Counted from the stretch's first letter, positions 1-11,390 are shown. The stretch is 64,000 bases of DNA from Aspidapion aeneum (GCA_963576565.1 OY755046.1:69903719-69967718); one strand, 5' to 3'. The notes: generated by a model from the sequence alone, not told the origin. Numbers and translations are program-made.

Positions 1-2400
1 AACTTTTAAAGTATCCGACTTGAAATAAAAATAAATGTGTTTGTAGAAATCCTCAAATCAAACAAAAATTTTGATCATTCATTTTGTTAACCCAGTAAAT
101 AATACTCAAGGTGATCAAAAATATTTTTGATTAGTATTAACTTAAAACTTAATTTTTCAAGTTGAATTAATTTAAATTGGGGGGAGGGGGCATCCCCCGT
201 CTCGCCCTCTCAAAAGTGATCTTTAACAGTATTTTTCTAATTATTTGCAAACTTTTAAGTTAGTTAAAAACAACTAAGTAATAGTTATTGAGGCTGACCA
301 AAATATATAACACGCCTTTTATAGGCATTTAAATTAATGGAAAAATATTTTTTTAATTATTTTTTTTTTAATTTTGTTGTCGTACATGTCTGGTTTTTAC
401 ACGCATTTTTAAAGCTGAAGAAATTTACTTTCCAATGATTCAGTCCCCCCTCAAGGCAGCGGTAGATCTGGCATAGACGCACCAAAAATGGTCAAATTTG
501 GTCAGGGCTATCAAAATGGACGGGCCACGATCCTACACTTTGTTGACGTCACATCCGGGAGTGATTTTTTTTTGATGGTCACGTTACGACACAGCTGATT
601 GTCTTTAAAATATTGAAGTTGGAATGACGGTTCATGGATATTTGATTTTTTTTTAAATAAAGCCGTTTTTGAGATTGTTTTTACTTTATTCTGGCAGAAC
701 AATTTTTTTCAAATGTATAGTAAGCCCTAATTTTTCATAGCCGCTTCATTAGCTCACACAAAAATTAAGTTTAAAGCAGAAGCGAATGTGACAATCACAT
801 ATGACAAAGTCAAATACATGTCAAATATAACAGTTGGCATGTGGTACATGGCGGGTAATTTGAATTCAAAATAAGGAATGCTAAATCTTGAAGATTTTAA
901 CCTTTTAATAATGTTGCTTCCTTACAAACCTTTGGTGGAATATCGGGATGGTGTCTGAGAATATTTCACTGAAATTTTGCGGAAATCTGTAGTGCCATTT
1001 TGAAAATATCATAAAAAAACGTCTGACCTCCCATAAGACCCAATGTAAAATTCAGCCCTGGGAGAACAGCTGATTTTTTCAGGGTCGTGGCCTCTATTTT
1101 TGTGTTGGCCTTGATTTGGTATACACTTGAATCTTCATTTAAGACAACCATGTTGAAACAGTGCTAATACACACACTGCGCTCAATGAGAGAAGCAACAC
1201 ACTTGGTATGAATATACAGTATACTTCCCCGAAAATATAATGAGGGGGAACCATGCGCCCACTCTTGGTGGGGGAGTGGTTCTTCCTAAATGTTTTTTTC
1301 GACATTTTTTATTACTTGGTATATCAAATTTGACCATTTTTGGGGCGTCTATGCAGGATCAACTGATGCGTTGAGAGGGGAGTGTACTTAGTTGGAAACG
1401 AAATTGCTTCCGCTTTAAAAATAAGTTTTATAACCAGACATGTGGGACAGTAAAATTTAAGAAAATAAAAAAAAAAGTTTTTTCTACTCCTCTCATTTAT
1501 TTAAATGCCTATAAAAAGTACGCCACTGATGTAAGGGGGGCGTGTTATACAGGGAGGAAATTTCATCAGCCTCAATAACTGTTACTTAGTTCTTTTTTGC
1601 CAAGTTAAACGTTTGCAAATAAGTGGGAAAATACTGAGATAAGAGAGCACATTTGAGGGGGGCGAGAGGGGGATGCCCTCCACCATCACTCTAAAGAAGG
1701 TTAACTAGAAAAAGAAAGTTTTAAGTTATTACTAACCAAAAATTTTTTTTTTCATTCTCATTATTTACTGTGTTACAAACATGAATGTTCAACAATTTTG
1801 TTTGATTTAAGGATTTCTACAAACACATTTATTTTTATTTCAAGGCAGCTATTTAAAAAATATATGTATAGCGTAATAAGTATTTAACTATATACAATGG
1901 ACTTTTAACCAAAAATATTTTTTTAAAGAAAAAAATTGTGTTAAAGAAAGATAAAAATACCACAAACTCACTCTCACTTTTATTTACTGAGTTACAAAAA
2001 TGAATGTTCAACATTTTTGTTTGATTTAAGGATTTCTACAAACACATTTATTTTTATTTCAAGGCGGCTATTTAAAAAAAATATGTCTAACTCAATAAAT
2101 ATTAAACTGTATACAGTGGACTTTTACACAAAAATATTTTTTGAGAAAATACCACATAAAAAATATATTAAAAATTTTCCCCTTTTTTCATACGCTAATG
2201 GAATGTGCACCACTGCCGTCAGAGGGTACTAAGGTACATCGTTGAAAAGGAAATTGTATCCGCTTGAAAAATGATCCCCAGAAGATTTTTGGAAAAGTTG
2301 ACTGTTTTCGAGTTATTAGCAACAAACGCAGCATATCGCTTGAAAATTCGAATACTTTTAACATATTTTATGAACAGACCCACGAATGCCACTGAACTTA
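1..2400. repeat. Dispersed inverted-repeat element (family A), partly duplicated
   Basis: Two arms of roughly 480 bases (about 1-510 and 1325-1850) are inverted copies. They share, for example, GACGCACCAAAAATGGTCAA near 477 and its complement near 1330-1350. They flank a unique-looking centre at 510-1240. A second partial copy of the right arm follows at about 1960-2400. The centre and right arm recur at 53040-54330 in the opposite orientation to the centre here. No transposase was recognised, so the family is unassigned. Small reading frames here (511-702, 966-1151) are not credible genes. The left edge of the element is cut by the window. Confidence 0.7.
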
Positions 2401-2419
2401 ATATTTTAGCCAATTCCTG

Positions 2420-3482
2420 TTTTTGTTAAATTCAGTGGTCCAATTGGAAAATTGACGTTTATGCTGACGTTTAAATGTCATTTAGCGTGTGAAAAAAATA
2501 GTGAAAACTAAAAAACAACTTTTCTTTTTCACGTGTAAAGAAAGTACCTTTCTGTACTAAAAGTACACTTATAAATCTCGTAAATTCTCGTGTGAGTGTC
2601 CTGCTGACTTAAGGCTGGTTTTGTTATGGTTATAAGGTATATTTAAGCTATTTTTTATAAGTGGGTTTGTAGGATTTTATAGTAGGTTTATGGTACTTTT
2701 TTGATAATTTATTTAATAATGTAACAAAGAGGGATTGAAAAAGTGTTTTTATATTAACCCTTAAAAGAGGAGCAGGGTTTGTGGTTCATTTTATGGTCTG
2801 ATTGGACTTAAAAGGATTTAGCTCCCATGTGTTAAAGATACATTTATAAATATTGTGCATTATCTATGAATATTGTTCTAATTTAAGGCTAAATTTATAC
2901 TAGTGTGTAGGGTAACTGGGTTTTTGTTTATATGTTACTTTAAGTGCAGTTTATACAGTGGTGACTTGAAAATCTGAATGAATTAAAACCAGGCTGATCC
3001 AAATTGTTGAGGAATCCACATTATTGAGGACATTTTTTAATAAGAAAACAGTTTATAAATATTAGTAAAATGCGGGATTAATAAAATAAGTAACAATTTT
3101 ATTTAAAATGAACACAAAATCATGTAAAAGAAGTAAATTTAAAAATTTTTAGAATTTTTAAAAAAGTTAAAATAAAAAAATGTCCAAATCAAGCCAAAAT
3201 TTTAATAATTTCTGCATTTATTCCCTTTCCATCCCCATCTCAGTGTGACAAGTGAAATGAGTTTGGAATGTACCACTTTATTGCACTCATAAGAGTACAG
3301 AAAAAGAGGACTTCCCTCAGATGAGAAAAACATATTTACATGGATTTCCAAAGACCAATACAAACCCTTTAATGTTTTCCAAATATATGAAGCATCCTTA
3401 TTATATTTCTGATTTTTATAATGCTTGGTTAAGATTAAACTTTTGTTTGTTGTTTTTTTGCTATTTTTTCATTTGTTTTTAG
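2420..3482 (+). other. Intron or upstream sequence of the RECQL5-like gene, nothing recognised
   Basis: This AT-rich stretch ends in a pyrimidine-rich tract and AG acceptor at 3481-3482. I saw no helicase exon in it, so the previous exon of the gene should lie upstream of the window or within unreadable short sequence here. Confidence 0.5.
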
Positions 3483-3672
3483 ATCTCTAGTATAAAAAAA
3501 TGCACTGAAACAAGCCAAATCTATGAAAAGCTTCTGAGCTTTCAACCGAAGCCAGCCAAGTTTGGAACACTTAGCGATTTGTTTCGTAACATAAAAAAGG
3601 AACAACAAAGTAAGAAAGTTGGAAGTTCTGAAGAAAGTCCAGGGATTTTCAAGACTGCAAAGGAACTTTTAG
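3483..3672 (+). CDS. RECQL5: RECQL5-like exon (first visible)
   Basis: The acceptor is TTTTTAG at 3482 and the donor is G|GTACAG after 3672. It encodes 63 residues in phase 0, including GTLSDLFRNIKKEQ, and ends in phase 1. The next exon completes an Asp codon. Confidence 0.75.
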
Positions 3673-6600
3673 GTACAGGGTGTTCTTTTATTAGTGATCA
3701 ATAACTTTTGTTATTACCTTAAAGACAAAACAACATAAAGCTATCCTCGAAGCTATCAGGTGAACAATCTTAAAGGCAGTGGTGGCTGGTGACATTATAA
3801 ATTGGGGGGGCAGACATTTATATTGCATGGAAAAGGAGATTATAATTTTTTATTAATTGCACTAAAATTTTGGTTAATTTTTACGATTTTATGGTCAGGT
3901 CTATGTGGCCCTAAAGATTTTATTTGTAATCAAAGTTCATATAGTAGTAGTAGTAGTAGTGGGGGGGTTGACCCACAGGTCTAAAAAGTAGGCCAGAGTA
4001 GGCCCTTTTTGCCATGCCCCAAGTCTGTCCCTTAACCCACTCTCTGCACTTCCCTTTGATAGTCGGGTAACTCATTGGGCCTTCCTGTTCTCTTTAGAAA
4101 GTCCAGTAAGTCTGCCCATTTGAGCATGTGCAGTTCTTCCTCGCTCAGAGTTGGCGCTCTGAGTGCCTGTTGTCTCATCCTTGCGTAGGCCTTGCATTCT
4201 GCCACGAGGTGTCTTGATGTCTCTTCTTCCTGTCCACAGGCTAGGCAGGTAGGGTCATTCTCGACTCCTATATGTGTCATGTGCCTCCTCAACCGGTTAT
4301 GTCTGGTTAAAGTATGTATCAGCAGTCTGAGATCTTTTCGTGTCCATCCCAGCATCCATCTAATTCTGGTCACTTTTGGACGGTCTATAAATTCTCTGGT
4401 CTGTCTGCAACACGTTCCTGTTTCACAGGAGTTTAATAGCGCGGCCTGGACCCATTTGTTGAGTCCGTTTGCACCTGTCTTTTTGCACGCCCAAAAGTGG
4501 CTCTGGTCCTACATAGGCGGTTCCTGCCCCGAGTCATGCGAGTTCGTCCGCCTTCTCGTTGCCTGGTACCCCCGTATGTCCCGGAACCCAAACCAGCGTC
4601 ACCCGTTTGCCATCGCTTAGGGTCTCAAGCGCCTTTGCGCAATCTTCCACCAAGCCGTCAGCAATCTTGGGTGCGTTTAGCGCCTTCAGGGTGGCTTGAC
4701 TGTCAGAGCATATATATATATATAAGCTCCTCTTCGCTGTTCCGAACCTCTTTTAGGGTTGCCGCCATTATTATGGCATAAAGTTCTGCTTGAAAAACAG
4801 TAGGCTGCTCACCGAGCGAGTAGCTCTTCTGAACTTCTAGTTTTTCCACGTATACTCCCGCTCCTGTGGTTTACCTCTCTCAAATATCATTTCGTCTCTC
4901 TGCCACGCTTCCCTGTCTGGGATGTGGATTTTGTACCTCTTCTCGAGCCTCCAAGGTGCGTGTGCTCTGCTGACCGTCATTGACGTGAGGGGGGATTTCT
5001 CTAATTGTCAGCTCTTCTATAGCTAGATGACCAGCTGTTTCCCCCCTTCCTCTCCACTGACCCGTGTCCCTTAGACATAGGTAGGTCCCCATCGCCTCCC
5101 TCTTGATCCAAGTTGGTAGCGATGGTAGTCCCAGAATTGTCTCTAGGGCCAGGATCGGGGTAGTTCTCATAGCTCCGGTTATCTCTCTACACATCAGCCC
5201 CTGTAGGCTACTGAGTTTTAGGGATGTGGTCGTTTTCTCCACTGCCGGCCACCAGACTATGGATCCGTATTGGATCCTCGGTCTCAGTATTACTGTGTAA
5301 AAAGTTCACCCAATTAATTGCTTAATGTTAATGACAGATAATAAAAAAAATTAGACAATCATGTCGCAAGGGAAGATTTAACTTTTTTTAAATAAATCCA
5401 TTAAAAATACTGTTTGTCGTCTAGTTTTGGGAGGGCACTGCCCTGTTGCCCCCCCTGTAGCAGCCACTACTGTTTAAAAGGCAATAAATTAAAGAACTAT
5501 ATTTTTTTAGATGAAGAAGATAGAGCTGCTGAAGAAGAAGACAAAATAAATGACTTTTCTAAATCTGCACTTAATGAACCTGTAGAAATGTCAAACATTT
5601 ATAAAATGTCAAACTTATTTGGTGATTCTGATCAGGAAGGTGAATCTTCAAATCATGAGAGTGAGAAAAAAAATGGTAGAAATAATTCACTATCTGACGG
5701 TGAAATTGTAGAAAGTGACAATGAGAAAGGAACAAGTTACAAAAAAGAGAAGTCAAGAGACAAAGACTTTTTTGACATTGAAACATCGAGTTACAAGAAA
5801 GAAAAGAATAGAAATAGAGATAGTGATGATTCAGATAGAGAATACACTAGAAAAAACAAAAAGAAAAAAAGGACAGATGATAGTGATGATGATTTGTTTG
5901 ACTCAAAGGAACACAAGTATAAAAAGAAGGACAAACACAAGGAGAGGTATGTCTTGTTTGCACAATAAGATACCTTATTTTTGCTTTATGGAAAAATTGG
6001 TCATAAAATTATTTAATTTTATTTTTAGGCACAGGGACAAACACAAGCACAAAAAGAGAGACAGCGACAGAAGTAGAGATAGAAGCGAAAAGAGAAGGAG
6101 ACACAGTTCTGACAGAGAGTTCGAAGAAGACACAAAACGAAGAAAAGAAGATAAAGAACGCTTCAAAGACTCCTCCAACAAAAACGGCAAGCTGTCATTC
6201 AGCTTTGAGGGAAGCGAGGGAGAAGATCATTCCCTGACTCCAGAACTTCCAATCAGAAGGCAACAGAGTCCCTCCACGCCCGAAGAATACGCCAGAAAAA
6301 TGAGTTTGACCCCAGAGTATCGAGATTTTGAAGAAAGTTTAAAGGACATTGAGGAAAGTGCCCTCAAAGAAAAGAGGGAGTCGCTGGAAAGAGCGATCTT
6401 AAATGAAGATCACAAAGGACATATTGAGGAAGAAGTAGGTCTTTTAGTCCACAGTATACTGTTCTATTTTTTTAAGTTTTCTGCTCTATCGCCTTTCTTG
6501 TGTAGAATAATGGTTATCGATTCTTTCTAGTTGTTTGGGATTATTTTTTCTTGTAGTATTTTATTCAGGAAAATTTGTAGGGTACTAACTACAGCTTTAC

Positions 6601-9600
6601 CACTGTAACAGGGGCCTGTGTGTGACAGTGGTACTGTCACCTCAAGTGGCCAAGGCTTAAATGTTGTAAGCTACCAACTTAGGCTACAACTTATATAAAT
6701 TATAAAAAGATTAAATGTTACTATATGTTATTAAATTTACACGATCTCGTAAGGGAATTTGGCGGTTCTTGGAGGAAAAGTATGCTATAAAGGTTTTTCT
6801 CAAATGTATAACTAATGTAGGATAATCATACATACATACCTTTCCAATTTTCTTCTTGTAGCTTCACACTTTCACTTCTTATATGTATTAGTTGAATATC
6901 GACTTTTTACTACTATTAAACTTTTGTATTCAAATATTTACACTTATTAAACTTTTAGGTTTTATAAACCTTTTATATATTTGTTGTAAATATATATATT
7001 TATCAACATCTTAAACGTTGATTGAATGAGTGAAACTATTCAATCAACTGTTTAATTTACTTAATATTACTGTTTAGGTTTGGGATATGTTATTAATTTA
7101 AAATGCCGATTTTAGGGCAACAAATGGTTTGTATTTTGTTGATAAAAAACCATAAAACAGTTAAACACATTATTTCAAAACACTGGAAACAGTAATAATT
7201 AATGACTTTAAAATCAATAAACTCCAAAAGAAAAGACTAAAATAATTATGAATAATAAAGATAATAGCTTATACAAAGTTAAAATAATTGACAAATTTCC
7301 CCAGTTGAAATAAAACCCCCCTTAAGAAGTGTGAATGAAAGCGTAACGTACCAGGCAAAGGCAAACTAAAGAGTAACGTCCCTGACGACTTTCGAAAGTT
7401 TCCCGTCTCAGTTAAAGCGACCCAGCGCTTGAAGGGACAAATATCTTGGCGTTGATTGGCTAGAATTCTACTCCCTTTCGCCTTGGCGAGAAAGAGATAG
7501 ACTGCGCTTTAAGCGCTCCACTAAGAGACAAAATAGCAATGCAAGCCAGACTTAAAAACCCGTTAGAAAGTAAAATTACACAGTGTGTTTTTTTTAAAAT
7601 TAAAAATAGTTTAAAATTTGTTTCCAGTTACAAAATAAGAATTATTTTGATGTTAGTGACTCAAAGGACATATTAGCCGAATACAACTTTTATTAAAATA
7701 CAGCGAACCTGAAAACATGCCTAAAAACAAGTCGCCGAGTTGCCATAAATTTTACTTAATCTTAACCTAGTCTTGCATATAATTAATGCTTGTTGATGTC
7801 AAAACAATATTTAATTAAAAATCTTTAAAAACTTATAAATGGCAAAAATACCATTTATGCTCAAATCCCGTTTTGTTACACCACCATATTTAAGAATAAA
7901 TATTTCTTTTAAATTAAATTTTCGTAAATAATGAAGTTACAGATCCTTCCAAAATGCAGACTTTTCGAAAATCCTCAGTAGGTTTTGAAAATCAAGGCTC
8001 GCAAGGAGGGGTGGATCAGTTTTTTTTATGTCTCCCCTAGAAAGACTCCCCAAAAACATTGAGTACACTTTTCCAAAATAAAGATTCTTGAATTTTGGTC
8101 TCAGGTGAATGAAAAATCAATTGAAGAAACAGAACCGTATGATCCCGAGGAAGATCTGGTCAATCCTTTTGAAGTGCAAACAGTTAAGACGGGAATTATA
8201 GAGAAATTCTTACCTCAACCTGTCGAACCCCCTCCCAAAACTACGGACAAATTGAAGCAACAAAATGGCAGTGGTAGCAGTAAAAATGGTATGTTTTATA
8301 TGTTTTTCAGTCAATCGTAAAAGCTCGGATTTTGAAATTAATTTAAAAGAAAATTCAAAATTAGAAAGTATACAGGGTGTCTCTAAAAGGTCTGTACAAA
8401 ATCAGAGATACAGGGTGGTGAATTTAAAAATTAAAAATCGATTGTCTTAAAATTTATGAACATTTCTCAACGCATTACTTTAAAAATTGGTACTCGGGGC
8501 TTTTTTGGGATGCGAAACCTAAATATGGATACATTTTCACTGTGGTCGTTAGAGGGCGCTTCACAATGCTCTTTTTATAGTTTAAAATTACTATAACTTT
8601 TTTCTCAGTGTAACTTTGAACTTTTTTTGTTAAGAAAATATTTTCCTGAATCTTTTTAAGCCAAAAAGGTACTCTTGTTAACATGCGCTAAAGTAAGTCG
8701 TTTTCGAGATATTTCCGTTTTTAGTGTTCAATGCCGCAACGGAATACTGAAATTATTTCGAATGACTATTTTACTAGAGTGTTTTACACTGGCAAAATGT
8801 CATAGCAACGGCCAGTTTTCTACTGACTATTGTTCTCAAAGCTTTATTCAAGTTTGTTGCTTTTCGGCAATTTCGCTCATAAAATGTTAATTTGTAAATT
8901 CACCACCCTGTATCTCTGAAACGGAGCAATTTTGGACTAAGGTAATTTGCATTAAATCGACTTATTTTGACCTCAGGAATATGTACTAAGATTTTGTATA
9001 GACCTTTTCGAGACACTCTGTATATAGTAGTTTCTCTCGTGTCTCGGTAGATGGCGTTTCTTGCGAGGGTTTTCTCACTATAGACATATGATTAGAGACA
9101 AAACCGTCTTATTAACTTTGCAGGGGTGTTACATTGACCAAGCAGTGTTTTGAGGGGGCGGCGGACGAAACATCGAAAGACAGAATGTCGAAAGTACAAA
9201 ATGTCGAAATTACAAAATGTCGAAATGTCGAAGTTACAAAACGTCGAAGTTACAATATGTCGAAAGGCAAAATGTCGAAATTACAAAATATCGAAATTAC
9301 AAAATGTCGAAATTACAAAATGTCGAAAAGCAAAATGTCGAAATTACAAAATGTCGAAAAGCAAAATGTTGAAATTACAAAATGTCGAAATTACAAAATA
9401 TAGAAATTACAAAATTTCGAAGTTACAAAATGTCGAAATAAACAAATATCGAAAATCAAAAATAGAAAATTTCTAAACCTTAACCTAACCCGACCCTGAC
9501 ATTACCTAACCTAATCTAACTAAACCTAATCTGACTTAACCACATGAAAATAGAAAGTTTCAAAAGCCTAACCTGACGAAACCTAATCAAATCTTGCCGA

Positions 9601-10932
9601 ACCGAACTGAACCGAACCGAACCATAGCAAACTGAACCAACAATTTAAAAAAAAAAAAAAACTTTCCTGACTTCTTTCCCAGGATCCTAGAGGGTGTGAA
9701 TCTGAACCGAACCGAATTAAACCGAACCGAACCGAACCAAACCGAACCTAATCAAATCTAGCCAAACCGAACCGAACCAAACCGAACCGAACCTAACCAA
9801 ATTAAACTACAACACTGCTAATTTTTTGTAATTTCGACATTTTGTAATTCGACATTTTGTAATTTCGACATTTTGTAATTTCGACATTTTGCTTTTCGAC
9901 ATTTTGTAATTTCGACATTTTGTAATTTCGACATTTTGTAATTTCGACATTTTGTAATTTCGACATTTTATAATTTCGATATTTTGTAATTTCGACATTT
10001 TGCCTTTCGACATTTTGTAGTTTCGACATTTTAAATTTCGATATTTTGTTTTCGACATTTTGTACTTTCGACATTTTGTGTTTCGATGTTTTGGCCCTCG
10101 CCCGTTCTGAGGAGTCCCATAAGGACAAAACAGTTAACTGTCAACACTTATTAGGTGTTCATTAGATCTTGGACCCCTGTAAGGTTAAGCTTTCGAGCTA
10201 CCCAGGGAAAAATATGAGAGAAACAAAAACTTCTTTTACCCGATTAGCCACGAAAACTTGTTTATTCTTTTTTAAATTCACGTGTATTAAAATTCACGTT
10301 TGTTAACAAAATTTTTAGTGAAAATTTTATTTTGTGACAGGAAAAATGCCAGAAGACAAGAAAAAACGGGTACGACCGGGCCAAAAAATGGGCAAGACCG
10401 AGATTGGTACTCTGGTTGTGAAACTGATGACCCCGGCGTACGTTGAGCGGCGGTTCGAGTCCCGAGATCTTTTTAAGGCCCTGGCGCGTCAGATATCACA
10501 CAAACTTGTTGATAAAGGTAAGTTTAAGAGTTTTATTATATACAGTAAAACCTCCTATAAGCGGACACTCACGGTTTCGTCGATTTTGTCCGCTTATTGG
10601 AGGTGTCCGGTTATGAGAGAGAACTGCGAAATTTTAATATATATTTATTAACAATTTCCGCTGCTTGAGTTTTTCCGATAATAAATTTTTCAGCGATCTT
10701 TCGTGCTGATAGCTGTTCCTTCTCCGAAACGTTAACAACTTCCATTTTCTCATGTAACTAAGAAGTTTTTTTTTACTAGGCGCCATTTCAAAGAAATCTA
10801 TTACTACCCAACTGAACAATAAAAATTGATAATTTTTTTTTTTGTATTTTTTTAGACGAAAAAGAAATCAGACAGTTTGTAGAAAAATTCCTTCAAGAAA
10901 ATGCAAAAATCACCTCGAAGACATCCATATAG
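3483..10932 (+). CDS. RECQL5: RECQL5-like ATP-dependent DNA helicase, C-terminal half (5' exons outside window)
   Basis: Six exons (3483-3672, 5511-5946, 6029-6434, 8105-8288, 10341-10517, 10856-10932) have GT-AG borders and agreeing phases. They give the last 489 residues plus a stop. The start of the visible part is an internal exon. The middle is a long linker rich in Lys, Asp, Glu, Arg and Ser. The last two exons form an SRI (Set2-Rpb1-interacting) domain, with VVKLMTPAYVERRFESRDLF followed by a conserved helical stretch. This pattern closely matches the extreme C-terminus of RECQL5 and less closely that of SETD2. In the family, SRI binds the phosphorylated CTD of RNA polymerase II, and the protein suppresses transcription-associated recombination. 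The catalytic helicase domain is not in the window, so the assignment rests on the SRI domain. An alternative is another SRI protein. A possible polyadenylation signal AATAAA lies at 11323. Confidence 0.72.
3777..5472. mobile_element. hAT-like non-autonomous element, interrupted by a LINE
   Basis: The left end is CAGTGGTGGCTGGTGAC at 3777 and the right end is AGCAGCCACTACTG finishing at 5472, which are imperfect inverted repeats of hAT type. The flanking 8-mers (CTTAAAGG and TTTAAAAG) agree at six of eight positions, consistent with an aged target duplication. No transposase remains. The RNase H LINE at 3940-5300 has jumped into it. The whole composite lies in one intron of the RECQL5-like gene, ending 38 bases before the next exon. 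Confidence 0.65.
3940..5300 (-). mobile_element. 5'-truncated non-LTR retrotransposon (I/R1/Jockey-type) with RNase H and Cys-His C-terminus, copy 1
   Basis: The - strand encodes the C-terminal part of a LINE ORF2. It has a decayed RNase H region and then a C-x2-C...H-x4-C motif ([19 protein letters not shown]) in the frame 4373-4032. The 3' end carries a TAG/CTA trinucleotide tail at 3942-3959. An exact 8-bp target duplication AAAGTTCA flanks it at 3932-3939 and 5301-5308. Frameshifts split the reading frame, so it is dead. A second, better preserved copy lies at 59360-60509. Confidence 0.85.
5511..5946 (+). CDS. RECQL5: RECQL5-like exon, acidic/basic linker
   Basis: The acceptor is TTTTTTTTAG at 5510 and the donor is AG|GTATGT after 5946. 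It encodes an acidic start (DEEDRAAEEEDKIND) and then alternating Lys-rich and Asp-Ser-rich stretches typical of disordered linkers. It ends in phase 2. Confidence 0.75.
6029..6434 (+). CDS. RECQL5: RECQL5-like exon, Arg/Ser/Lys-rich linker
   Basis: The acceptor is TTTTTAG at 6028 and the donor is GAA|GTAGGT after 6434. It continues the linker with basic His/Lys and Arg-Ser dipeptides (DSDRSRDRSEKRRRHSSD), which could serve as a nuclear localisation signal. An acidic helix-like part follows (EEYARKMSLTPEYRDFEES). It ends in phase 0. Confidence 0.75.
6435..8104 (+). other. Intron of the RECQL5-like gene, no recognised element
   Basis: The stretch is mostly AT-rich with no reading frame of note. 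A GC-richer patch at about 7330-7560, with ATTGG and short hairpins such as CTTTCGCCTTGGCGAGAAAG, stands out and may be a piece of an old transposon promoter. I could not assign it. Confidence 0.4.
8105..8288 (+). CDS. RECQL5: RECQL5-like exon
   Basis: The acceptor is GGTCTCAG at 8104 and the donor is AATG|GTATGT after 8288. It encodes an acidic, Pro-rich segment (YDPEEDLVNPFEVQTVK, then PQPVEPPPKTTDKLKQQN). The enclosing reading frame has an in-frame ATG at 8108, but the upstream splice phase shows this is an internal exon. Confidence 0.72.
8373..9020. mobile_element. MITE with CAGGGTGT-type ends and TA target
   Basis: The ends CAGGGTGTCTCTAAAAGGTC (8373) and GACCTTTTCGAGACACTCTG (ending 9020) are imperfect inverted repeats flanked by TA. 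Inner inverted segments such as ACAGGGTGGTGAATTT and AAATTCACCACCCTGT extend the fold. It carries no coding capacity and lies in the RECQL5-like intron 8289-10340. Confidence 0.75.
9172..9475 (+). repeat. Minisatellite ATGTCGAAATTACAAA, forward arm
   Basis: About 18 copies of a 12-16 base unit with core TGTCGAAATTACAAA occur, interspersed with the variant AAAAGCAAAATGTCG. Open reading frames across it (MSKLQNVEITKCRN-like) are artefacts of the repeat period. Confidence 0.9.
9478..9815 (+). repeat. Telomere-like CCTAA and CCGAA degenerate pentamer repeats
   Basis: The left part (9478-9545) is degenerate CCTAA (TAACCTAACC, ACCTAACCTAATC), the complement of the insect telomere repeat TTAGG. The right part (9595-9640, 9700-9815) is mostly ACCGA/CCGAA pentamers with CCTAA variants. 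A poly-A run near 9646-9661 interrupts it. It sits exactly between the two inverted minisatellite arms. Confidence 0.75.
9825..10092 (-). repeat. Minisatellite, inverted arm
   Basis: The unit ATTTTGTAATTTCGAC repeats about 17 times. It is the reverse complement of the array at 9172-9475, so the two arms could form a long imperfect hairpin around the telomere-like spacer. Confidence 0.9.
10341..10517 (+). CDS. RECQL5: RECQL5-like exon, first part of SRI domain
   Basis: The acceptor is TTGTGACAG at 10340 and the donor is AAAG|GTAAGT after 10517. It encodes a basic lead-in (EDKKKRVRPGQK) and the SRI helices including RFESRDLFKALARQISHKL. In RECQL5 this domain binds the CTD of RNA polymerase II. 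It ends in phase 1. Confidence 0.8.
10545..10830 (-). mobile_element. Pogo/Tigger-like element remnant
   Basis: The end CAGTAAAACCTCCTATAAGC at 10545 carries a typical pogo/Tigger terminus next to TA. Downstream, the - strand holds the beginning of a transposase (MAPSKKK at about 10794, then a helix-turn-helix-like stretch with frameshifts). A second copy is at 37305. The reading frame points out towards the terminus, so the element must be internally deleted. It sits in the last intron of the RECQL5-like gene. Confidence 0.7.
10856..10932 (+). CDS. RECQL5: RECQL5-like last exon, end of SRI domain and stop
   Basis: The acceptor is TTTTTTTAG at 10855. It encodes DEKEIRQFVEKFLQENAKIT and four more residues, then TAG at 10930. 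This is the final SRI helix, and the position of the stop fits a C-terminal SRI domain. Confidence 0.8.
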
Positions 10933-11390
10933 CGGACACACAAATTTAAGTGGTAAAAATTAATCTTTTTTTATATTAGGTTCTTTTTGTTTTAAAAAAA
11001 GAAAAAATATGACTTGAAAAATGTTTATAAAACATCACGTCTTTTGATCGTAATAATTGGTTTTTTTAATATCATATAAAATAATTTTTTGCACCATATA
11101 GTAAAAAAAACAAAGTACACTTTTTATTCTTTATTTCAGGCAGAAAATGTCTTTTTTTACTGTATAAAATTTTACTAACTTTTTATTTGTTATCAATAAT
11201 AATTTATAGTTCACAGTGCCACGGTCTATTTTTTTAGTGATGAAAAACATGGTGAATTTTCGTAAAGTGTAAACACTTGAAAACGGTTAGAGATACTTAC
11301 TAACCGAAGCGTCGTTTTTAAAATAAATAAAGACAATGGACATCCAAAATTGTGTTTTTCAAAATTTAGACTATTACTGATCACTTCAAA
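10933..11390 (+). other. Probable 3' UTR of the RECQL5-like gene
   Basis: Non-coding AT-rich sequence follows the stop. Overlapping AATAAA signals lie at 11323-11332, about 390 bases after the stop. Confidence 0.5.

Larger units (their letters stand above)
9028..10262. repeat. Dispersed element (family B) expanded by an inverted minisatellite
   Basis: The flanks (9028-9165 and 10105-10262) match two uninterrupted copies elsewhere, 38190-38390 and 52440-52740, in reverse orientation. Shared landmarks are ACCAAGCAGTGTTTTGAGG, AGGAGTCCCATAAGGAC and AGAGACAAAACCGTCT. In those copies the two flanks join directly; here about 950 bases of simple repeats separate them. Confidence 0.7.

Noticed and set aside
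4192..4781. Frames on the + strand opposite the LINE
   Set aside because: They are shadows of the - strand RNase H LINE, whose Cys-His motif and target duplication are clear.
7330..7560. Possible promoter or tRNA in a GC-richer patch of a RECQL5-like intron
   Set aside because: No cloverleaf, A-box/B-box pair or core promoter could be supported.
9172..10092. Possible CRISPR array
   Set aside because: The units abut without unique spacers, and the genome is eukaryotic.
9134..10128. Open frames with repeated NVEITKCRNYK-type sequence on both strands
   Set aside because: Both strands give the same peptide because the minisatellite is inverted; no start context or domain, and the period explains the lack of stops.
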